From positions 1-25,085 of the forward strand of contig CASFXO010000014.1 in NCBI GenBank assembly GCA_949298665.1: 25,085 nt of DNA. The letters are read 5' to 3'. Positions 7,539 to 15,245 of the stretch are shown here, in pieces. The stretch is from an uncultured Lentisphaeria bacterium (GTDB taxonomy: Bacteria; Verrucomicrobiota; Lentisphaeria; Victivallales; Victivallaceae). The notes under the pieces are model-generated. The model saw only the letters and a list, made by a program, of their open reading frames with translations, was not told where the DNA came from and did not search any database. The translations under genes were made by a program, and so were the position numbers. The first letter of the stretch is position 1, and each line of letters begins with the position of its first letter.

Positions 7539-8591
7539 TCAGTGTTTCATTTCCATAATCATCCCCATCGCCTTGTTCGGGGTATTGATCAGCAGATCGG
7601 CGGCGGCACCGATTTCCTCCAGCGGCAGCCGGTGGGTCGTCATCGGATCGACGATCAGCCGTTTTTCCGCGATCAGCTGAATGATTTCACGCAGATTCCG
7701 CTGCGTGGTGAACGGCACCAGCGCCGCCGGATATTCCGTCCGGCCATATTCGTAATTCAGATCCTTGTATCCCGCCCCGGTGCGGGAGGCCGCCCGGACG
7801 TCGAGATTGCCGGAGGCCGCGCCGCCGCCGACCGTGACTTTGCAGCCGCCGACCAGCACCACCCGGCCCATGGCGTGCGTGTCGGCGGAAACCTTCATGC
7901 AGCGCTTGACCTGTTCCCAGGCCGGCGTCGCTTCGCCGCCGAAGGCGAACAACGCGAAATCCATGCCGTAGGGCGCCGCGAATTCCCGGGCTTTCTCCAC
8001 CACGTCGTCCTTTTTCAGCACGGCAATGTTCCCGATGCGGCAGCGCCGGGCGATCCGGACGCGGTTGGGCAGCCCTTCCCAGGCGAAGACCCGGCTGCCG
8101 CTGAGCTGATAGAGCTGTGCCGCCAGGTTGCCGACGATGCCGAGCCCGAGCACCAGACCGTATTCGCCGAGCTGGGGTTCGGTCCGCCGGACCGCCTGCA
8201 GCGCGGTGGCTCCGAGACAGGCATAGGCCGCCTGTTCATAGGAGACGTTGTCCGGAATCGGCACGATCATATTGACCGGCACGCAGGCGTAGTTGGTGTG
8301 GAACGCGCCGTTGGTGCCCATGGCGGCCACCCGCATACCGACCTTGAGGTCGCGGGCCGGGCCGTTGATCTTCATGATTTCACCGGCATTGGCATAGCCG
8401 AAAGGCGCGGTTTTCCGGTTCGGATCCGGATTTTTCCGCAGTCCGGCCACGGAGGACATTTCCGTACCGGGACTGATCAGCGAGGCGTGCACGCGGATCA
8501 GCACTTCCCCTTCCTTCAGCGCGGGAATTTTTTCCCGAACGGCGACCACTTCCCCTTTTCCGGTAATGACGGCAACAGTACGTTCTGCCAT
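7539..8591 (-). CDS. Zinc-independent MDR-type (alcohol dehydrogenase-like) oxidoreductase
   Basis: This 350-aa protein has the medium-chain dehydrogenase layout: an N-terminal GroES-like domain with SLISPGTEMSS (about 37-47), and a C-terminal Rossmann domain with GLVLGLGIVGNLAAQ, whose GxGxxG falls at 149-154. The four-Cys structural zinc lobe of classical alcohol dehydrogenases is absent and the catalytic Cys is replaced in the ISPGTE motif. This variant is known from bi-domain oxidoreductases in which an MDR module is fused to a Gfo/Idh module. Here the Gfo/Idh partner is the separate next gene, 38 bp away. The ATG at 8591 has AAGGA about nine bases upstream. Transcription probably starts from the extended -10 promoter near 8660, divergent from the AraC-type gene. 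Substrate unknown. Confidence 0.87.
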   Translation of the reverse strand: MAERTVAVITGKGEVVAVREKIPALKEGEVLIRVHASLISPGTEMSSVAGLRKNPDPNRKTAPFGYANAGEIMKINGPARDLKVGMRVAAMGTNGAFHTNYACVPVNMIVPIPDNVSYEQAAYACLGATALQAVRRTEPQLGEYGLVLGLGIVGNLAAQLYQLSGSRVFAWEGLPNRVRIARRCRIGNIAVLKKDDVVEKAREFAAPYGMDFALFAFGGEATPAWEQVKRCMKVSADTHAMGRVVLVGGCKVTVGGGAASGNLDVRAASRTGAGYKDLNYEYGRTEYPAALVPFTTQRNLREIIQLIAEKRLIVDPMTTHRLPLEEIGAAADLLINTPNKAMGMIMEMKH

Positions 8592-8659
8592 GGCGATGTA
8601 TCCTTATTCTTGTTTTTTTCACGAAAAGGCCATATTCCGACTGGCTTTTTCCGGTTACT

Positions 8660-8688
8660 ATTATATCATATAAAAGAAGAAAAAACAG
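8660..8688 (-). promoter_or_regulatory. Extended -10 promoter of the MDR/Gfo-Idh operon
   Basis: On the minus strand the perfect -10 TATAAT (8660-8665) is preceded by TGA, giving a TGnTATAAT extended -10. The -35 region, CTGTTT at 8683-8688 with a 17-bp spacer, is poor, as is usual for extended -10 or activator-dependent promoters. Confidence 0.6.
8661..8673. promoter_or_regulatory. Perfect short palindrome overlapping the -10, candidate operator
   Basis: TTATAT-C-ATATAA is a 6-bp inverted repeat with a one-base centre. It covers the -10 of the MDR operon promoter and lies 58 bp before the AraC-type gene. The region is AT-rich, so the symmetry could be chance. AraC proteins more often bind direct repeats. 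Confidence 0.3.
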
Positions 8689-8730
8689 GGGTATTTTCCA
8701 TGATTCATTATAAAAATCCACGATCGCCCC

Positions 8731-9582
8731 ATGAATCTTGACGTCAAACTGCAAATCTGGGGCTACGGCCTGACGCCCGGCGCGGAAGCCACGCTGGCCC
8801 ATCAGCACAATTACTGGCAGATCAACCTGATCGACGGCGGCCGCATGGAGCTGGTTTCCGGCGAAAAAACCATGCCGGTCAATGCCGGGGACATTCTGAT
8901 TTTTCCGCCACGCAGTCTGCACCGCTTTCATTATCTCCCGCACGGGGCGCTGAGCCAGATTTCCCTGAAATTCCGGCTCGACAATCCCCCTCCGGAACTG
9001 AACTGCGAAGCGGTGCATCTGGCCGCCTCTCCGCTTACCGCCGGCATCATCGCCCAGGCCCGTTCCGCCATATCCGGATTTCTCCTGCCCGGCGAATGGC
9101 GCCACACCCAGCGGGAACTGATGCCGCCCGCCGACCGGCGCCGGAGCGTTTTCATCGAAAAACTGATCGCCGCCATCCTGGAATATCGCCTGGCCACCGT
9201 CCCGGACGAAACGCCGGGCCTGATCGCCCGGGTGCGGCATTATCTTGCCGCCCGGCGCGGCAAACCGGTCAAGGTGGCGGAACTCGCCCGGCACTTCGGC
9301 TATTCCCCCGGCCATTTCTCGCTGCTGCTGCGGGAACGGACCGGGCTGACCGCAAAAGACTTCATCGACCGGGAACGCACCGAACTGGCCCGGCATTATC
9401 TGGAATATTCCGATCTCAACATCGCGGAACTGGCCGAACAGCTCGGCTTTCGCGAAAGCGTGTACTTCTGTGAATTCTTCAAACGCCGGACCGGCCTCTC
9501 CCCGGGCGCCTATCGCCGCCGCGCCGGAGCCGACAACGTTTTTTCACCGGAAACCACCGAGCCGGACGCCCAGCGGAATTGA
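8731..9582 (+). CDS. AraC-family transcriptional regulator
   Basis: This 283-aa regulator has an N-terminal cupin-like sensor domain (about 15-100, with AHQHNYWQIN and GDILIFPPRSLHRFH) and a C-terminal AraC double helix-turn-helix (about 165-265). The first HTH is VAELARHFGYSPGHFSLLLRE and the second IAELAEQLGFRESVYFCEFF, followed by the typical KRRTGLSPGAYRR. It should sense a small carbohydrate-like ligand and control nearby genes. The divergent MDR/Gfo-Idh operon is the obvious target (inference). The ATG at 8731 is the first in frame after a stop at 8701 and lacks a visible Shine-Dalgarno. A TATAAA at 8709-8714 lies close enough that the mRNA could be nearly leaderless. The gene ends 8 bp from the convergent transporter gene. 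Confidence 0.92.
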   Translation: MNLDVKLQIWGYGLTPGAEATLAHQHNYWQINLIDGGRMELVSGEKTMPVNAGDILIFPPRSLHRFHYLPHGALSQISLKFRLDNPPPELNCEAVHLAASPLTAGIIAQARSAISGFLLPGEWRHTQRELMPPADRRRSVFIEKLIAAILEYRLATVPDETPGLIARVRHYLAARRGKPVKVAELARHFGYSPGHFSLLLRERTGLTAKDFIDRERTELARHYLEYSDLNIAELAEQLGFRESVYFCEFFKRRTGLSPGAYRRRAGADNVFSPETTEPDAQRN

Positions 9583-9590
9583 ACCGTCGG

Positions 9591-10481
9591 TCAGCGACTG
9601 GAAAACGCGTAGATCAGAATCGCACCGAACATCAGCAACGCCGCCGCGCCGCGCCGCACCCACACCGCCGCCGGCACTTTTTCTTCCAGATAACTGTATC
9701 CCATGCGGGAGAGCACAATCCCCAGCACCAGCGTGACCGGCCCCCGCGCCGCCTGCACGATATTGCCGAAAGCCGCCCCGAGATACCCGAAACAGACGAA
9801 GAAACACAGCACGCCGCCCCCCCAGCACAACGCATAAGGCAGCGCATCCCGGATCGTCCCCCATTTCAGACGCATGTAAAACGCCGCCGGCAGCAGCACC
9901 AGCGCCACGAAAACATTGTTGAGATTGGTTCCGATCAGCGCCGCCCGCAGCATTCCATCCACCGGGATCGACGCCACCAGCAGCCGCACACCGATGTCAC
10001 TCCACGCATACCCCAGCAACGCCAGCGCACAGACTCCCATCCCTTCCCATTGAAAATGTCTTCCCCCCTGATAATTCATCAGCAGCGCCGCCAGCACCGC
10101 CAGCACCAGCGCCAGAATCTGTCCCCGGTTGAACATCTGGTCGAAAAACAGATACAGAAACAACGGCACCAGTACCACCTTCAGCCCCAGCAGCGACGCA
10201 ATCCGCGACGCCTCAATCCGGCGCAGCGCCTGAAAAAAGAACACCTGTCCGGCGATGAAGCACAGCGAACACAGCAACAGCGGCCCGATCTGCGCCGTTC
10301 CCACTGCCCCGGACGGCGTCGTAAGCGGGAACAGCACCACGGAAATCGCCCCCAACGCCAGCTGAGATGCCACCAGCAGCCGGGCGGCACTGCCGTGCCG
10401 CATCAGAAAATGCCTGGAAAAAAAGTACGCCAGCGCCTGAAAAAGCGCCGTAAGCAACCCGAAAACAATGCCGATCCCCAT
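9591..10481 (-). CDS. EamA/DMT-superfamily transporter
   Basis: This 296-aa protein is almost entirely hydrophobic, with about ten membrane segments in two halves, as in EamA (drug/metabolite transporter, PF00892) permeases. The first helix is GIGIVFGLLTALFQALAYFF and the last GAAALLMFGAILIYAF. Such carriers export or import metabolites such as amino acids, sugars or nucleosides; the substrate cannot be read from sequence. The start at 10481 is favoured by GAGGT nine bases upstream. The frame is open to an ATG at 10553, but that would place the initiator upstream of the predicted promoter -10 and so is excluded. It converges with the AraC-type gene with only 8 bp between the stop codons and no hairpin in between. 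Confidence 0.87.
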   Translation of the reverse strand: MGIGIVFGLLTALFQALAYFFSRHFLMRHGSAARLLVASQLALGAISVVLFPLTTPSGAVGTAQIGPLLLCSLCFIAGQVFFFQALRRIEASRIASLLGLKVVLVPLFLYLFFDQMFNRGQILALVLAVLAALLMNYQGGRHFQWEGMGVCALALLGYAWSDIGVRLLVASIPVDGMLRAALIGTNLNNVFVALVLLPAAFYMRLKWGTIRDALPYALCWGGGVLCFFVCFGYLGAAFGNIVQAARGPVTLVLGIVLSRMGYSYLEEKVPAAVWVRRGAAALLMFGAILIYAFSSR

Positions 10482-10520
10482 GATGCACAACCTCAGGAAA
10501 TATGTAATGAACAAATTAAT

Positions 10521-10548
10521 ACTATAACGGAAAATCCCGCTTTTACAA
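10521..10548 (-). promoter_or_regulatory. Promoter of the EamA transporter gene
   Basis: On the minus strand TTGTAA (10543-10548) and TATAGT (10521-10526) are separated by 16 bp. The start codon is about 40 bp downstream. Confidence 0.6.
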
Positions 10549-10557
10549 CCCAACGAC

Positions 10558-10586
10558 TGGACAAACCACCCAACCTGTGCTATGTT
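10558..10586 (+). promoter_or_regulatory. Promoter of the metallophosphoesterase gene, extended -10
   Basis: TGGACA (10558-10563) and TATGTT (10581-10586) are 17 bp apart. TGC just before the -10 gives an extended -10. The gene starts 65 bp downstream, and the promoter is back to back with that of the EamA gene. Confidence 0.65.
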
Positions 10587-10651
10587 TTTCAGATACCGGT
10601 CCGGCAGGGCGGCTTTGCCCGGCGACCAGCAGGAAGGAGAATCATCCGGGC

Positions 10652-11455
10652 ATGAAAATCGTTCACTTTTCCGATCCGCACGCCGGCGGCCCAGCGGAAG
10701 ACGCCCTCGCCTACATCGACAAACGCTGGGTCGGCGTCTTCAATTACCGTTTCCGCCGCCGCTTCCGCCACGATCTCCGCAAGCTGGAACAGGCGGTCGC
10801 CTATATCCTCGACACCCGTCCCGACGTCGCAGTCTGCACCGGCGATCTCACCAGCACCGGTCAGCCGGGGGAATTCGCCAAAGTGCTGCCGATCCTGCGA
10901 CCGCTCCGCGATTCCGGCATTCCGGTGCTTTACACGCCGGGCAACCATGACTGCTACGTCCGACGACCGCAATGTGTGAAGGCGGTCCGGGAAATGGTCG
11001 ACTTTCTTTCCCGCGGCGATTATCAATTCGGCGACCTGCCGCTCCGCCGACGGTATGCGGGGTGCGATTTTCTGCTGGTCAACACCAGTCGCCCGTCCAA
11101 TCTGCTCTGTTCGTGGGGCTTTCTCGTCCGGAGCGACGTCGATTGGCTGCGGCGGCAATGCGAAGAGCCGCACGACCGGCCGCGCATTCTGGTCAACCAC
11201 TATCCGATTTTCGAAGATCATCCGCTGCTGCGGATCCGGCACCGTCTTTTCGGCGAGAAACCGGTGCGGCGGATGATCGAGTCCAGCCTGATTGACCTGT
11301 CGTTGTGCGGGCACGTGCACCGTCCCTATAACCGGACGGACGCGGACGGGCGCGGCGAAAACTGTGCCGGCTCCGTCACCCGGAACGGCAGCATGGTGGA
11401 AATCACCTGCGACCCGGTCCGTCGCACCTTCACCTACCGGACGATCGAACTCTGA
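10652..11455 (+). CDS. Calcineurin-like metallophosphoesterase
   Basis: This 267-aa protein shows the full set of calcineurin-like phosphoesterase metal motifs in order: DPH (8-10), GDLT (64-67), GNHD (97-100), NHYP (182-185) and GHVH (220-223). The binuclear metal site hydrolyses phosphomonoesters or phosphodiesters; the class includes cyclic-nucleotide, nucleotide and lipid-intermediate phosphoesterases. The start at 10652 has AAGGAG at 10634-10639, twelve bases upstream, and gives the usual MKIVHFSDPH beginning. No signal peptide or membrane helix is seen, so it is probably cytoplasmic. It has its own promoter and no obvious functional partner; the next gene has a separate promoter. Family certain, substrate unknown. 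Confidence 0.9.
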   Translation: MKIVHFSDPHAGGPAEDALAYIDKRWVGVFNYRFRRRFRHDLRKLEQAVAYILDTRPDVAVCTGDLTSTGQPGEFAKVLPILRPLRDSGIPVLYTPGNHDCYVRRPQCVKAVREMVDFLSRGDYQFGDLPLRRRYAGCDFLLVNTSRPSNLLCSWGFLVRSDVDWLRRQCEEPHDRPRILVNHYPIFEDHPLLRIRHRLFGEKPVRRMIESSLIDLSLCGHVHRPYNRTDADGRGENCAGSVTRNGSMVEITCDPVRRTFTYRTIEL

Positions 11456-11529
11456 CCGCCGGCTCCTCCGACACCGGCAGGCGTCTCCGGCCTCCTGGAA
11501 TTCACATGCCGCACCGGTTCCGATCAGAA

Positions 11530-11570
11530 CTCCGCCCGGGTCCGGCTCCCGGCCCGGAGAGAAAATTTCT
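11530..11570 (+). terminator. Possible terminator after the metallophosphoesterase gene
   Basis: An imperfect GC-rich hairpin (11530-11559: two 5-bp stems separated by a small internal loop, loop TCCGGCT) is followed by AGAAAATTTCTT. The T tract is short and broken, so this is a weak candidate. Confidence 0.3.
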
Positions 11571-11598
11571 TGCATACCGGCCGTTCCGATGCTATGGT
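11570..11598 (+). promoter_or_regulatory. Promoter of the F420-hydrogenase-beta-like gene
   Basis: TTGCAT (11570-11575) and TATGGT (11593-11598) are separated by 17 bp, with TGC before the -10 (extended -10). It leaves an untranslated leader of about 90 bases before 11699. The rest of the 243-bp gap holds only the weak hairpin just upstream. Confidence 0.6.
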
Positions 11599-11698
11599 AA
11601 AAAACTGAAATCGCCGTCCGGCACCGGACAACCGTCGTTTCCGGCATCCACGGCGGAGGCCTTCCCGGCATCACCGTCCCGGACGATTCAGGACCAAT

Positions 11699-12901
11699 AT
11701 GGATAAGACACTCAAATACATCAACGGAGAAACCCGTTGTTTCGGTTGCGGCGCCTGCGCCGCCGCCTGTCCGCAGAACTGCATTCGGATGAAGCCCGAT
11801 GCCGAAGGGTTTCTGTTTCCCGCGATTGATTTTTCCGCCTGCTTCGGTTGTCGGCGCTGTATCCGGGTCTGCCCGGCGAACGCTCTGCCGCCCTCTGCCC
11901 CGGTGCCGGAAAAAACGGAGTTTTATCTTGTCCGGCGCCGGACGGAACCGTCCGGGCGGGAGGACGGCGCTTCCGGCGGGGTTTTTACCGCGTTGAGCAA
12001 CGTCATCCTGAACCGAGGGGGGGCGGTTGCCGGAGCGGTGTGGACAGCGGACTTCAGCGTACTGCATTCCATCGCCTACGATGCGGAAGGACGCGACGCC
12101 ATGTGCGGTGCCAAATACGTCCAGAGCGACAGCTCCCAGGTCTTCGAGGCCGCGGCGGAACTGCTGCGGGAGGAGCGACCGCTGCTCTTCACCGGCACCC
12201 CCTGCCAGACAGCCGCGCTGCGTTCTTTTCTCGGACGCAACCCGGGACATCTGGTAACGGTGGATTTTCTCTGCAGCGGTGCGCCGTCGCCCCTGGTGTT
12301 CCGGGAATACCGCCGCAATCTCGCGGCAACGCACGGCGCGGAGCTCACCGCCATCCGCTTCCGTCCCGCAGACAGTGGACCCCGGATTGAAGTCGAAGCG
12401 GATTTTTCCGACGGTCCGCCATACCGGAATGAATGCGGCGGCGATCCTTATTGCCGGCTGCTGCTCAGTCACATGATCGACCGGCCGTCCTGTACGGACT
12501 GCCCCTACGCGGGAGCCGGACGCGAAACCGACCTGACCATCGCCGCGGGGCGACATTGCCGTAATCTCCCTGCGGAACCGCCGCCCCCTGCCGGAACATC
12601 GCTGGTGCTGGTCCACACAGCGCACGGCAGCGCGCTGCTCCGAGACGCGGAGCGGGATCTGGAAATCAGACCGTTCACACCGCTGGAAAGCGACCGCGGA
12701 CTCCTCTTCGTCTCCGGAAAGCCCCACCCCGATCGGAAATTGTTTTTCCGGGCATTGCGCCGCCGCGGCTTCGCCGCTGCCGCCGAAGCCTATACCGGAC
12801 CCCGCACCGCCATGCGCAAACTGCGCAGCGGCACTCTCCACGTGCTCCGAACCGTCAAAAACCTCTTTCTCGACCGCAACGACGGAATGAACCGGAATTG
12901 A
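11699..12901 (+). CDS. Coenzyme F420 hydrogenase/dehydrogenase beta-subunit family iron-sulfur protein
   Basis: This 400-aa protein starts with a two-cluster bacterial ferredoxin domain: Cys14-x2-Cys17-x2-Cys20-x3-Cys24 and Cys48-x2-Cys51-x2-Cys54-x3-Cys58, each with the spacing for one [4Fe-4S] cluster. The rest matches the FrhB-like flavoprotein fold, with [10 protein letters not shown] at about 91-100, [11 protein letters not shown] at about 164-174, and a late CTDC pair at 265-268. In bacteria without F420, such proteins occur in polysaccharide loci and are thought to be flavin-dependent oxidoreductases. Here no pyruvyltransferase or glycosyltransferase gene is nearby, so it is an orphan. 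A weak AGGA sits five bases before the ATG. Family fairly sure; electron donor and substrate unknown. Confidence 0.85.
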   Translation: MDKTLKYINGETRCFGCGACAAACPQNCIRMKPDAEGFLFPAIDFSACFGCRRCIRVCPANALPPSAPVPEKTEFYLVRRRTEPSGREDGASGGVFTALSNVILNRGGAVAGAVWTADFSVLHSIAYDAEGRDAMCGAKYVQSDSSQVFEAAAELLREERPLLFTGTPCQTAALRSFLGRNPGHLVTVDFLCSGAPSPLVFREYRRNLAATHGAELTAIRFRPADSGPRIEVEADFSDGPPYRNECGGDPYCRLLLSHMIDRPSCTDCPYAGAGRETDLTIAAGRHCRNLPAEPPPPAGTSLVLVHTAHGSALLRDAERDLEIRPFTPLESDRGLLFVSGKPHPDRKLFFRALRRRGFAAAAEAYTGPRTAMRKLRSGTLHVLRTVKNLFLDRNDGMNRN

Positions 12902-12907
12902 CCGGAG

Positions 12908-12942
12908 CGGACCGTCGCTGCCCCCCCGGGGGGCCCCGTCCG
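12908..12942 (+). terminator. Possible GC hairpin terminator, no T tract
   Basis: Just after the iron-sulfur gene, CGGAC (12908-12912) can pair with GTCCG (12938-12942), and between them a run of seven C is followed by six G. The structure would be very stable but no T run follows, so it may only be a Rho-assisted or pause signal. It lies immediately before the folE promoter. Confidence 0.3.
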
Positions 12943-12951
12943 AAGCACGAA

Positions 12952-12980
12952 TTGACGCCGGGCCGGACCGGGAGTATATT
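12952..12980 (+). promoter_or_regulatory. Promoter of the folE-dtd-dxr-rseP-ispG operon
   Basis: TTGACG (12952-12957) and TATATT (12975-12980) are separated by exactly 17 bp. The predicted transcript would begin near 12987, about 75 bases before the folE start. Confidence 0.75.
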
Positions 12981-13061
12981 AATGAATCGACACACGTGAT
13001 TCAACCCGGAACCAACGGTCCCGCATGGCCTGCCCTGACCCGGCACTCCCGTGGACCGGAA

Positions 13062-13613
13062 ATGGACTTTTTTATGCAGCAGGAAATACGGAAAATTCTT
13101 GAAGAAATCGGAGAAGATCCCGGACGGGAAGGTTTGCTGGACACTCCCAAACGGGTAGAGGCGGCCTGGCGCTTTCTGACGCGCGGTTACCGCCAGAGTC
13201 TGGAAGAAGTGGTCAACGGTGCCCTGTTCGAAGCGGAGTCGGACGACATGATCATCGTGCGCGACATCGAGTTTTTCAGCCTGTGCGAACACCACATGCT
13301 GCCTTTTTTCGGGAAGTGCCACGTCGGCTATATCCCGAAGAAAAAAATTCTCGGCGTCAGCAAAGTGGCCCGCATCGTCGACATGTTCGCCCGTCGCCTC
13401 CAGATCCAGGAACGCATGACGCGGCAGATTTCCGCGGCGATCATGGAAATCACCGGCGCTGCGGGAGTCGGCGTCGTCGTCGAAGCCCAGCACCTCTGCA
13501 TGCAGATGCGCGGCGTGGAAAAGCAGCATTCGATCATGACCACCTCCTCCATGGTCGGCACCTTCCGCCGTTCGCTGGCCACCCGCAACGAATTCACCCG
13601 CCTGATCCGGTGA
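13062..13613 (+). CDS. folE: GTP cyclohydrolase I (FolE1 type)
   Basis: This enzyme converts GTP to 7,8-dihydroneopterin triphosphate, the first step of folate (and queuosine/pterin) synthesis. The 183-aa protein contains [19 protein letters not shown] near the N-terminus, the zinc motif CEHH (75-78; Cys75, His78) in [20 protein letters not shown], and the third zinc ligand Cys146 in [10 protein letters not shown], as in zinc-dependent FolE1. The start is not certain. 13062 gives MDFFMQQ and 13074 gives MQQ, and neither has a strong Shine-Dalgarno. An in-frame GTG at 12996 is only a few bases from the predicted transcript start and is rejected. It is the first gene of the operon and ends four bases before dtd. 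No other folate gene is in view. Confidence 0.95.
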   Translation: MDFFMQQEIRKILEEIGEDPGREGLLDTPKRVEAAWRFLTRGYRQSLEEVVNGALFEAESDDMIIVRDIEFFSLCEHHMLPFFGKCHVGYIPKKKILGVSKVARIVDMFARRLQIQERMTRQISAAIMEITGAAGVGVVVEAQHLCMQMRGVEKQHSIMTTSSMVGTFRRSLATRNEFTRLIR

Positions 13614-13617
13614 AATC

Positions 13618-14061
13618 ATGCGCGCGCTGTTGCAGAGAGTCAGCCGCGCCGCCGTATCCGTGGACGGTGCCGTCATCGGTCAAACCGGGCGCGGACTGCT
13701 GATCCTTCTGGGAATAACCCACACCGACGACGAAGCTGCCGCCGCTTATCTGGCAGAACGTTGCGCGACCTTGCGGATCTTCCCGGACGACGACGGCAAA
13801 ATGAACCGCTCGCTGCTCGACATCGGCGGTTCGACCCTGACGGTGTCTCAGTTCACTCTGTACGGCGACACCACCCGGGGCCGCCGCCCGTCCTACACCG
13901 CCGCCGCCGCGCCGGAACCGGCGGAAAAACTCTATGAATGCTTCGTGGCGCACCTCCGCGCCCTCGGCGTGCCCACCGAAACCGGCCGCTTCGGCGCGGA
14001 CATGCAGCTGGAAATCCACAACGACGGCCCCGTCACTTTGCTTCTGGAGTCGAAAGAATGA
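13618..14061 (+). CDS. dtd: D-aminoacyl-tRNA deacylase
   Basis: DTD hydrolyses D-amino acids mischarged on tRNA (and Gly from tRNA-Ala), keeping translation homochiral. The 147-aa length is standard. The two family signatures are present: SQFTLYGD at 77-84 with its catalytic-site Ser-Gln-Phe-Thr, and NDGPVT at 135-140 carrying the Gly-cis-Pro motif. The protein begins MRALLQRVSRA, as relatives do. The ATG is four bases after the folE stop, and the stop overlaps the dxr start as ATGA, so it is translated within the operon. Confidence 0.96.
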   Translation: MRALLQRVSRAAVSVDGAVIGQTGRGLLILLGITHTDDEAAAAYLAERCATLRIFPDDDGKMNRSLLDIGGSTLTVSQFTLYGDTTRGRRPSYTAAAAPEPAEKLYECFVAHLRALGVPTETGRFGADMQLEIHNDGPVTLLLESKE

Positions 14062-15218
14062 AACGCAGAAAACGCATTGCCGTCCTCGGCTCGACCGGCT
14101 CCATCGGCGAAAGCGCCTTCCGGGTGCTGAGCGCCTTTCCGGAACGCTTTGAAGTAACCGCTCTTGCCGCGAACTCCCGTGTCGAACGACTGGCCGAACA
14201 GACCCGGCTCCTTTCCGCCCGGATCGCCGTAACCGCCGATCCCGCCCGCCGGGACGAGCTCGCCCGGCTGCTGCCCCCCGGCGTCGAGGCCGATGCCGGA
14301 CCGGACGCCATGATCCGGCTGGTGGAGCGGAACGATGTGGATCTGGTGCTGTGTGCCGTGGTCGGTACCGGTGGTCTGCTGCCGGTTCTGGCCGCGCTCC
14401 GCGCCGGGAAAACCGTGGCGCTGGCCAGCAAGGAAGTGCTGGTCATGGCCGGCGAACTGGTGCGCCGGGAACTGGCCGCCTCCCCCGGCGGCCGCCTGCT
14501 GCCGGTGGACAGCGAACACAGCGCGATCTTTCAATGTCTGGACGGGCGGCGGCCGGACGAAATCGCCGGGTTGATTCTCACCGCGTCCGGCGGCGCGTTC
14601 CGCACGGCTTCGCGCGAAGAGATCGCCGCCGCCGACTGGCAGCGTGCGCTGGCCCACCCGACCTGGAAAATGGGGCCCAAGGTGACGATCGATTCCGCTT
14701 CGCTGATGAACAAGGCGCTGGAACTGGTCGAAGCCCGGCATCTCTTCGACCTGCCGCCGGAAAAACTCAGGGTGCTGATTCATCCGCAATCGGTGGTCCA
14801 TTCCATGGTGGAACTCGTGGACGGCGCCCTGCTCGCGCAACTGTCGCATCCGGACATGCGCTTTGCCATTCAATACGCGCTGACCTACCCGGAACGAACC
14901 GCGGGGGATTTGCCGAAATTGAGTTTCGCACAAGGCCTGACGCTGGGGTTTGAGGAGCCGGACCGGAAACGTTTTCCCTCACTTGATTTCGCCGAGGAGG
15001 CGATGCGGTGCGGCGGCACCATGCCCGCGGTCATGAACGCCGCCAACGAAGTTGCCGTAGAAAAATTTCATCGCGGCGAGATTGCATTTCCGGCAATTTG
15101 GAGTATTATTGAAAAAACCATGGCGGCGCACCGGGTGGAGCCGCAGGAAAGTTTGGCGCAGATTCTGGAAGCGGACCGGGCGGCGCGCAGGTTCGCCGCG
15201 AACCTCTTCCGGATGTAA
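14058..15218 (+). CDS. dxr: 1-deoxy-D-xylulose 5-phosphate reductoisomerase
   Basis: Dxr (IspC) rearranges and reduces DXP to 2-C-methyl-D-erythritol 4-phosphate with NADPH, the committed step of the MEP isoprenoid pathway. The 386-aa protein has the NADPH loop VLGSTGSIGESA (9-20), ASKEVLV (123-129), the metal-site DSEHSAIFQCL (151-161), SGGAFR (177-182), HPTWKMGPK (200-208) and SLMNKALE (215-222). The start at 14058 is set by the ATGA overlap with dtd; reading further upstream only adds the antisense-like part. rseP follows 27 bp later, the common bacterial dxr-rseP order, but uppS and cdsA, frequent neighbours, are absent. Confidence 0.96.
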   Translation: MKRRKRIAVLGSTGSIGESAFRVLSAFPERFEVTALAANSRVERLAEQTRLLSARIAVTADPARRDELARLLPPGVEADAGPDAMIRLVERNDVDLVLCAVVGTGGLLPVLAALRAGKTVALASKEVLVMAGELVRRELAASPGGRLLPVDSEHSAIFQCLDGRRPDEIAGLILTASGGAFRTASREEIAAADWQRALAHPTWKMGPKVTIDSASLMNKALELVEARHLFDLPPEKLRVLIHPQSVVHSMVELVDGALLAQLSHPDMRFAIQYALTYPERTAGDLPKLSFAQGLTLGFEEPDRKRFPSLDFAEEAMRCGGTMPAVMNAANEVAVEKFHRGEIAFPAIWSIIEKTMAAHRVEPQESLAQILEADRAARRFAANLFRM

Positions 15219-15245
15219 GGAAAGAGCAAGAGGGGGACCAATCCC

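Noticed and set aside
11506..11706. A 66-codon plus-strand frame in the gap before the iron-sulfur gene
   Set aside because: It covers the predicted hairpin and promoter, has no Shine-Dalgarno and no recognisable features.
10589..12841. A 750-codon minus-strand open frame
   Set aside because: It runs antisense through the metallophosphoesterase and the iron-sulfur gene and across two good plus-strand promoters, with no recognisable domain.
12996..13061. GTG-initiated N-terminal extension of folE
   Set aside because: It would begin about 10 bases after the predicted transcript start, lacks a Shine-Dalgarno and does not resemble FolE N-termini.
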